A program made the translations under genes and the position numbers. Under the pieces are notes generated by a model that saw only the letters and a program-made list of their open reading frames with translations, had not been told where the DNA came from and did no database searches. From Clostridia bacterium (GTDB taxonomy: Bacteria; Bacillota; Clostridia; Oscillospirales; Ruminococcaceae): a stretch of DNA of 10,179 nt. Where the stretch lies: assembly GCA_026001145.1 (NCBI GenBank), contig BNZN01000023.1, forward strand, positions 1 through 10,179, written 5' to 3'. This document shows positions 6,759 through 10,179 of this stretch, piece by piece; the first letter of the stretch is position 1, and each line of letters begins with the position of its first letter.

Positions 6759-6841
6759 TGTTCATGGCTCTGTGCATAAAGTGTAGCGCTTCCCTTTGTT
6801 GTGAACTTCGTGTTTCCCCGTTTGCTCCCTTTGGAAAGTAG
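6758..6841 (+). CDS. 27-aa Cys-rich ORF coupled to khpA (possible remnant)
   Basis: The ATG overlaps the khpA stop (TGATG) and lies 4 nt after a perfect AAGGAGG, so translation initiation here is very likely. The product is only 27 aa and has four cysteines in a ten-residue stretch (CIKCSASLCC). It does not resemble RimM, which occupies this position in related operons. It may be a real small peptide. More likely it is the stub left where a downstream gene was lost or displaced by the adjacent palindromic element. Confidence 0.35.
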   Translation: MFMALCIKCSASLCCELRVSPFAPFGK

Positions 6842-6957
6842 GAATTCATCATCCCGCATTGGAACCTTTCTTTATTCTAATTATCTTTGTTGCTTTGTCA
6901 TGAGCAAATAAACGATGCTTTCCAAGCATTCCGAAAATCGTAGCACATCGCTTTCTT

Positions 6958-6989
6958 GTACCTTTCTTGTGTTTTGACAAGAAAGGTAC
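6958..6989. repeat. 13-bp perfect hairpin
   Basis: GTACCTTTCTTGT and ACAAGAAAGGTAC are perfect inverted copies around a 6-nt loop. No T tract follows on either strand, so it does not look like a terminator. Confidence 0.9.
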
Positions 6990-7002
6990 CCAAAGAAGCA
7001 AA

Positions 7003-7035
7003 CCAGAGAGAGAATTGCGAACTCCCTCTCTCTGG
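7003..7035. repeat. 10-bp perfect hairpin
   Basis: CCAGAGAGAG (7003-7012) and CTCTCTCTGG (7026-7035) are perfect inverted copies. The right arm overlaps the left arm of the next hairpin, TGGACTCT (7033-7040) with AGAGTCCA (7061-7068), so the two folds compete at their shared bases. Confidence 0.85.
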
Positions 7036-7149
7036 ACTCTCTCCCACAACGCTTTTTTCCAGAGTCCAAAGTTGTTTACTATGAGATTTTGAAATTGTTT
7101 GGAAAGTCTCGCATCAATTGTAATGCTACAAAGCAAGTTTTTTAATTTT

Positions 7150-7179
7150 TTGACACAATTTGACTTCTTATGTTATAAT
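7150..7179 (+). promoter_or_regulatory. Near-consensus sigma-A promoter for an orphan RNA
   Basis: Perfect -35 TTGACA (7150-7155), an 18-bp spacer with an extended TGT element, and perfect -10 TATAAT (7174-7179). It is the best promoter in the window, yet no recognisable protein gene follows on this strand. The expected start is near 7186. Confidence 0.7.
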
Positions 7180-7185
7180 AAACTC

Positions 7186-7264
7186 AGAAGGAAGAGTGTG
7201 CTTTTATGACCGCTTTAGCGGAACCTACTCGCAGAGCGTTGCAGCACACTTTTTCTTTTTTTTT
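7186..7264 (+). ncRNA. Candidate small RNA of about 79 nt, family unknown
   Basis: It runs from the predicted start of the promoter at 7150-7179 to a strong intrinsic terminator. The RNA would fold as AGTGTGC/GCACACT (7195-7201 with 7244-7250) closing two small hairpins, CCGC-TTTA-GCGG (7210-7221) and CTC-GCA-GAG (about 7228-7236). A 62-codon ORF from ATG 7206 runs through the terminator, has no well-spaced ribosome site and looks spurious. SRP RNA signature bases are absent. It could also be the attenuator of a lost downstream gene. Confidence 0.4.
7195..7264 (+). terminator. Intrinsic terminator of the candidate small RNA
   Basis: The 7-bp stem AGTGTGC/GCACACT (7195-7201 with 7244-7250), with structured insertions, is followed immediately by T5-C-T9 (7250-7264). 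AGCACA (7243-7248) can instead pair with TGTGCT (7280-7285), which would disrupt the terminator. Confidence 0.6.
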
Positions 7265-7335
7265 CGTAATTTTATTTTCTGTGCTAGAACATAACTATCA
7301 GGGGAGTAGGCTCGCTTTTGTCAGGCGGTCTAGTC

Positions 7336-7383
7336 AAAAAAAGTCTCGGGCCGCTTCCCCAGCTAATAACTGGGGCGACGGCC
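7336..7383 (-). terminator. Likely terminator of the pseudokinase gene
   Basis: A strong two-part hairpin: CCCCAG (7357-7362) with CTGGGG (7370-7375), closed by GGCCG (7349-7353) with CGGCC (7379-7383). In the minus direction it is followed, after 6 nt, by seven T residues (7342-7336). The offset T tract makes it imperfect, but it is about 70 nt past the stop codon of the gene. Confidence 0.5.
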
Positions 7384-7452
7384 TAGTGTTTTAAGTAAAT
7401 TTGCCGCGAATTTGGAAATGCTTGGGAAACAAGGAAAATTTGCTTTGGAATT

Positions 7453-9159
7453 TTATACATCAGCCGTTTCCAATTGTTCTTCGTTTTTGGCTTCTTTGTC
7501 TTCGTTTTTCTTTACGTGAAGAAACACCGTATCTTTATTTCTCTTAATTTCTTCGCCACCTTTAATTTCTTCGCCATCTTGTTTATCTGAGTAATAAACC
7601 ACATCCACTTCAAAGTCGTAGTTGTCGCCCGGAAATATTTTATATTTCACGCCGAGGTCATCCAGTTCTTTGGTCACCTCGTCGATTTTTCTGTTTCGAA
7701 GCTGCGGCAACTTCACCAACTCTGGACCTTTGCTAACGGTAATTTCTACATTTAACGGCTCTGTGGAATCATAAGGAGAGCCACCCAATGGGTGTTGCCG
7801 AACAATCACTCCCTCTTTCATATCATCATCAAATTCATAAGTGACATTTAACTTAATATTCTTGTCCAGGTTTTTTGAAGCCTCTTCATAAGGTGTCCCC
7901 ATGAAACTTTTAAGCTTTTTAAGCTCATTTTTTTTGTGGTTTTTCTCTTCAATATGGCTTATTTCCATCTTTTGTGGCTTTATTTCTTTTTGTTCGTTAA
8001 CCCATGAAAGGGCAAAATAAGCAACAAAACTGACGATCAAAATCAGACCAATGAACACACTAACCTTGAGAAAGCTTTTAGATTTCGACCGCGAAACTCC
8101 ATCAATTTTCAGTTCATTCCCTCTCTTAACTTCACCCATTTTGCCTTTATTCAATCCCGCATCACTTGCATCAAAAACCACCGTGGCATCACTGGCCAAC
8201 TCGCCTTTGTGACAATCAGCCAGCAACCCCGAATTGAATTGCCGAATTGTTTGGGTTCTTTCTTGCCGATCTTTGCAGAGTGCCCTACTGATTGTGCTCA
8301 ACACACCAACAGGAATTCCCTCATTTAGTTTGCTCTTTGCAACGAAAAAATCTTCCGACAATTCTTTCAGTGTGCGCCCCGTTAATATCTTGAGCAAAAC
8401 ACATGCCATGGAATAGACGTCTGTCCATTCCCCTTGCCATTTGTTTGAAAAATATTGTTCAGGCGCGCTATATCCCTCAAACAACTGATACCTGATTTGT
8501 GTGTTTTTTGTCCTAACCGGTGGAATCGAAAAATCCCACAGAAAAATGCTTTCACAGTTAGAATCCAAATATATCGTTTGCGGACTTAGTCCCCTGTGTA
8601 TTATCCCATTGCTATGCACATTCACCAACAGATGATTCAAAGAAAAGATCCATCTTTTGGATTCCTCCCAACTCAGCTTTTGATGTTTTTCGAGATACGC
8701 AGCCAGACTAATCAGTTTAACATCGGGGTAAATTACATAAACTGTTTTGTTGCAAACCATAATATTTTCGATCTTGATGAGTGTTTCAAATGCATTCATC
8801 TGTTTCAAGGTTTGATGCAAATCTAAAAAATCCACCATGAACGTCTTATACTGCACTTCACTGCTGAGTTTCGGCACTAGCTCCCCAGTTTGCAATCTGG
8901 AAGAAAGTATGCCGGGAAAATATTCTTTGATAAGACAGGTTCTACCACTCATCAAATCTTTCCCAATGTAGATAACATGCTCTCCATCGAAACTGTGCAC
9001 ATTCCCAACCAAATACTCCTTGCCCAAAGTGCTTCCCGTTTTAAGAAATTCCTTGCCATTTTCCTCATATTTATTAGTACCACAAACGCTGCAGGTCGCG
9101 CTGCTGCTATCAACATAGTTCATACATCCCATGCAAAGCCTTAAGTCTTCGTTTTGCAT
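7453..9159 (-). CDS. Membrane pseudokinase with zinc ribbon and PASTA-like repeats
   Basis: The 568-aa protein begins with a zinc ribbon (C9xxC12, C23xxC26). A Ser/Thr-kinase-like domain follows (about 43-300), with Lys78 in IKEYFP, DFS in place of DFG (209-211), APEQY (232-236) and the WTDVYSMACVLLKILTG helix. The catalytic loop reads HRGLSPQT (188-195): the catalytic Asp is Gly190, the Mg-binding Asn is Thr195, and the glycine loop is degenerate, so phosphotransfer is unlikely. One membrane segment (about 364-387) leads to two PASTA-like repeats outside (about 416-478 and 480-550) that may sense cell-wall material. The ATG at 9159 has GGGGAGAG 6 nt upstream; a longer frame to 9270 lacks this and runs into the promoter. 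An alternative view is a kinase with an unusual mechanism. Confidence 0.88.
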   Translation of the reverse strand: MQNEDLRLCMGCMNYVDSSSATCSVCGTNKYEENGKEFLKTGSTLGKEYLVGNVHSFDGEHVIYIGKDLMSGRTCLIKEYFPGILSSRLQTGELVPKLSSEVQYKTFMVDFLDLHQTLKQMNAFETLIKIENIMVCNKTVYVIYPDVKLISLAAYLEKHQKLSWEESKRWIFSLNHLLVNVHSNGIIHRGLSPQTIYLDSNCESIFLWDFSIPPVRTKNTQIRYQLFEGYSAPEQYFSNKWQGEWTDVYSMACVLLKILTGRTLKELSEDFFVAKSKLNEGIPVGVLSTISRALCKDRQERTQTIRQFNSGLLADCHKGELASDATVVFDASDAGLNKGKMGEVKRGNELKIDGVSRSKSKSFLKVSVFIGLILIVSFVAYFALSWVNEQKEIKPQKMEISHIEEKNHKKNELKKLKSFMGTPYEEASKNLDKNIKLNVTYEFDDDMKEGVIVRQHPLGGSPYDSTEPLNVEITVSKGPELVKLPQLRNRKIDEVTKELDDLGVKYKIFPGDNYDFEVDVVYYSDKQDGEEIKGGEEIKRNKDTVFLHVKKNEDKEAKNEEQLETADV

Positions 9160-9187
9160 TGAGCACTCTCCCCATTCTCGGCACATC

Positions 9188-9206
9188 GGCAAGCAATTAA
9201 CTTGCC
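9188..9206. promoter_or_regulatory. Palindrome in the pseudokinase 5' leader
   Basis: GGCAAG (9188-9193) and CTTGCC (9201-9206) form a perfect 6-bp inverted repeat with a 7-nt centre, just downstream of the predicted transcription start. It could be an operator or an RNA hairpin. Confidence 0.35.
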
Positions 9207-9229
9207 ACAAACTGAATCTGGTTTCCCAA

Positions 9230-9235
9230 ATTATA
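9230..9235 (-). promoter_or_regulatory. Extended -10 promoter of the pseudokinase gene
   Basis: The minus strand reads TGTGATATAAT, a perfect -10 with an extended TGA element. No good -35 lies at 16-18 bp. The start would be near 9223, about 64 nt before the ATG. Confidence 0.5.
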
Positions 9236-9310
9236 TCACAATATGCCACAGAAATGTTGCAAAAAAACAAAAAATAATTGTTTTTTCGCCTATTAAAATG
9301 TGTTCGTGTT

Positions 9311-10179
9311 TCACAGAAAATATTGATCAGTCATTTTCTTATAAAGACCACCAGCAGCCATCAAAGCTTCATGCGAACCACTTTCCACAACTTTTCCGCC
9401 ATCAACCACAAAAATCTTTTGGCAACGTGCCGCGGAAGTCAATCTGTGCGCAATCAAGACCACTGTGCTTTCACTTAGTTGTTTAAAAACCACATCCATA
9501 ATCAAACGCTCTGTGATGCTGTCCATTCCGCTTGTTGCCTCATCCATAATGAGCAAATCGAATTCTTGAATAAGCGCTCTGGCAAGAGCTATCCTTTGTT
9601 TTTGACCTCCGGAAAAGTTGTGACCATATTCTGTGATTCTAAAGGAATACCCGCCGGGAAGCTCACAAACGAATTCATCTAATCTGCACATCTCACACAC
9701 TTTTTCGAATTCACTTTGTGCCACCGATTTGTTTTTCTGCTTTATGTTTTCTTCCAATGACCCTTTGAACAATACCACGTCTTGTGGTAGAGATGCAATC
9801 CTGGCCCTAAAACAATCCACATCCAAATTCTTAATATTATGCTCTCCAAAATGAATTTCACCAGATTCGGGGATATAAAAATTCATTAATAGCTTTGAAA
9901 TGGTGCTCTTCCCTACCCCACTTGGCCCCACAATCGCGACTTTTTCGCCCGGCTCAATCCGCATATTAAGACCATCCAGCGCCAACTTTCGGCTTCCGTA
10001 TCTAAATCGCACATCATTTATGTCAATTGGCAAAAACAAACTGTTTAACCTCTTTGCTTCAGCACCTTGTTTTTGTTTTTCTGTTTTGAGTTCCATTATT
10101 TCATAAAGCCTGCAGAAATTAACCCATGTGGTTTGAAGCAGCGTCTGAGTGTGAACAAGTTGACTTGCCGATGTGCCGA
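9311..10179 (-). CDS. ABC transporter, ATP-binding part (5' end beyond window)
   Basis: The reading frame is open to the window edge, so this is the C-terminal part of a larger protein, probably an exporter half-transporter with a fused membrane domain. Upstream of the nucleotide-binding domain the frame encodes the end of a helical region (QTTWVNFCRLYEIMELK), as in exporters. Numbering from the internal Met at 10096, the ATPase has the A-loop region (FRYGSRKLALDGL, about 31-43), Walker A GPSGVGKST (57-65), Q-loop SLPQDVVLF, signature FSGGQKQR, Walker B LLIMDEAT with D-loop SGMD, and H-loop AHR. The protein ends GLYKKMTDQYFL. It lies about 150 nt before the pseudokinase gene on the same strand, but that gene has its own promoter. 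The substrate is unknown. Confidence 0.92.
   Translation of the reverse strand, partial: GTSASQLVHTQTLLQTTWVNFCRLYEIMELKTEKQKQGAEAKRLNSLFLPIDINDVRFRYGSRKLALDGLNMRIEPGEKVAIVGPSGVGKSTISKLLMNFYIPESGEIHFGEHNIKNLDVDCFRARIASLPQDVVLFKGSLEENIKQKNKSVAQSEFEKVCEMCRLDEFVCELPGGYSFRITEYGHNFSGGQKQRIALARALIQEFDLLIMDEATSGMDSITERLIMDVVFKQLSESTVVLIAHRLTSAARCQKIFVVDGGKVVESGSHEALMAAGGLYKKMTDQYFL

Larger units (their letters stand above)
6890..7136. repeat. Palindrome-rich intergenic element
   Basis: A 9-bp inverted repeat, TTGCTTTGT (6890-6898) and ACAAAGCAA (7128-7136), encloses a run of four hairpins: 6915-6929, 6958-6989 (13-bp perfect stem), 7003-7035 (10-bp perfect stem) and 7033-7068 (8-bp stem). No target duplication is evident. 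The layout suggests a non-coding repeat or MITE-like element. A 95-codon minus-strand ORF across it is probably a translation of the repeat and not a gene. Confidence 0.45.

Noticed and set aside
6849..7136. 95-codon minus-strand ORF
   Set aside because: It lies almost entirely over the palindrome-rich element, has no convincing ribosome site, and looks like a translated repeat.
7206..7394. 62-codon plus-strand ORF
   Set aside because: It reads through a strong terminator T tract and two hairpins, with a poorly spaced ribosome site; RNA structure explains the region better.
7301..7395. GGGGAGTAG at 7301-7309, resembling the core of the Mn-sensing yybP-ykoY riboswitch
   Set aside because: The rest of the consensus, including the closing GACCUUU side, is not convincing, and there is no + strand gene downstream; only a minus-strand gene ends at 7453.
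9261..9286. A/T-only hairpin after the ABC transporter gene as a terminator
   Set aside because: The T run is used up in the stem, there are almost no GC pairs, and it lies in the promoter region of the next gene; termination there is possible but unsupported.

Overview
The window looks like a chromosomal segment of a low-to-moderate GC Firmicute, most likely a member of the Clostridia. The + strand order ylxM, ffh, rpsP, khpA is the conserved Firmicutes SRP/ribosome-assembly cluster. Shine-Dalgarno sites are strong and purine-rich, promoters match sigma-A consensus, and the kinase-like gene has a zinc ribbon and PASTA domains, which is typical of this group. I cannot name a genus from the sequence.

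Layout. pnp (polynucleotide phosphorylase) lies on the minus strand at 107-2206, with a hairpin after it (51-80) and a sigma-A promoter before it. On the plus strand follow a strong promoter, a structured untranslated leader and tRNA-Ser(CGA) (2517-2606). A bidirectional terminator (2712-2740) separates these from a minus-strand gene for a secreted protein of unknown function (2839-4266). That gene is broken by a perfect 19-bp tandem duplication and by a frame change at an A7 tract. Divergent promoters at 4312-4340 (minus) and 4467-4495 (plus) serve this gene and the ylxM-ffh-rpsP-khpA operon (4549-6758).

After khpA the usual rimM-trmD-rplS genes are absent. A well-placed ribosome site there drives only a 27-codon Cys-rich ORF. 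It is followed by a palindrome-rich, probably repetitive intergenic element (6890-7136) and then by a near-consensus promoter with a short terminator-ended RNA (about 7186-7264) that I cannot assign to a known family.

The right end carries two minus-strand genes. One is a membrane-anchored pseudokinase (7453-9159): zinc ribbon, degenerate Ser/Thr kinase domain, one membrane segment and two PASTA-like repeats. The other is the C-terminal part of an ABC exporter (9311-10179), cut by the window edge.

Working together: YlxM and Ffh act in SRP-dependent protein targeting; S16 and KhpA are a ribosomal protein and an RNA-binding protein; PNPase degrades RNA. The main accessory interest lies in the broken secreted gene, the orphan small RNA region and the pseudokinase next to the exporter.
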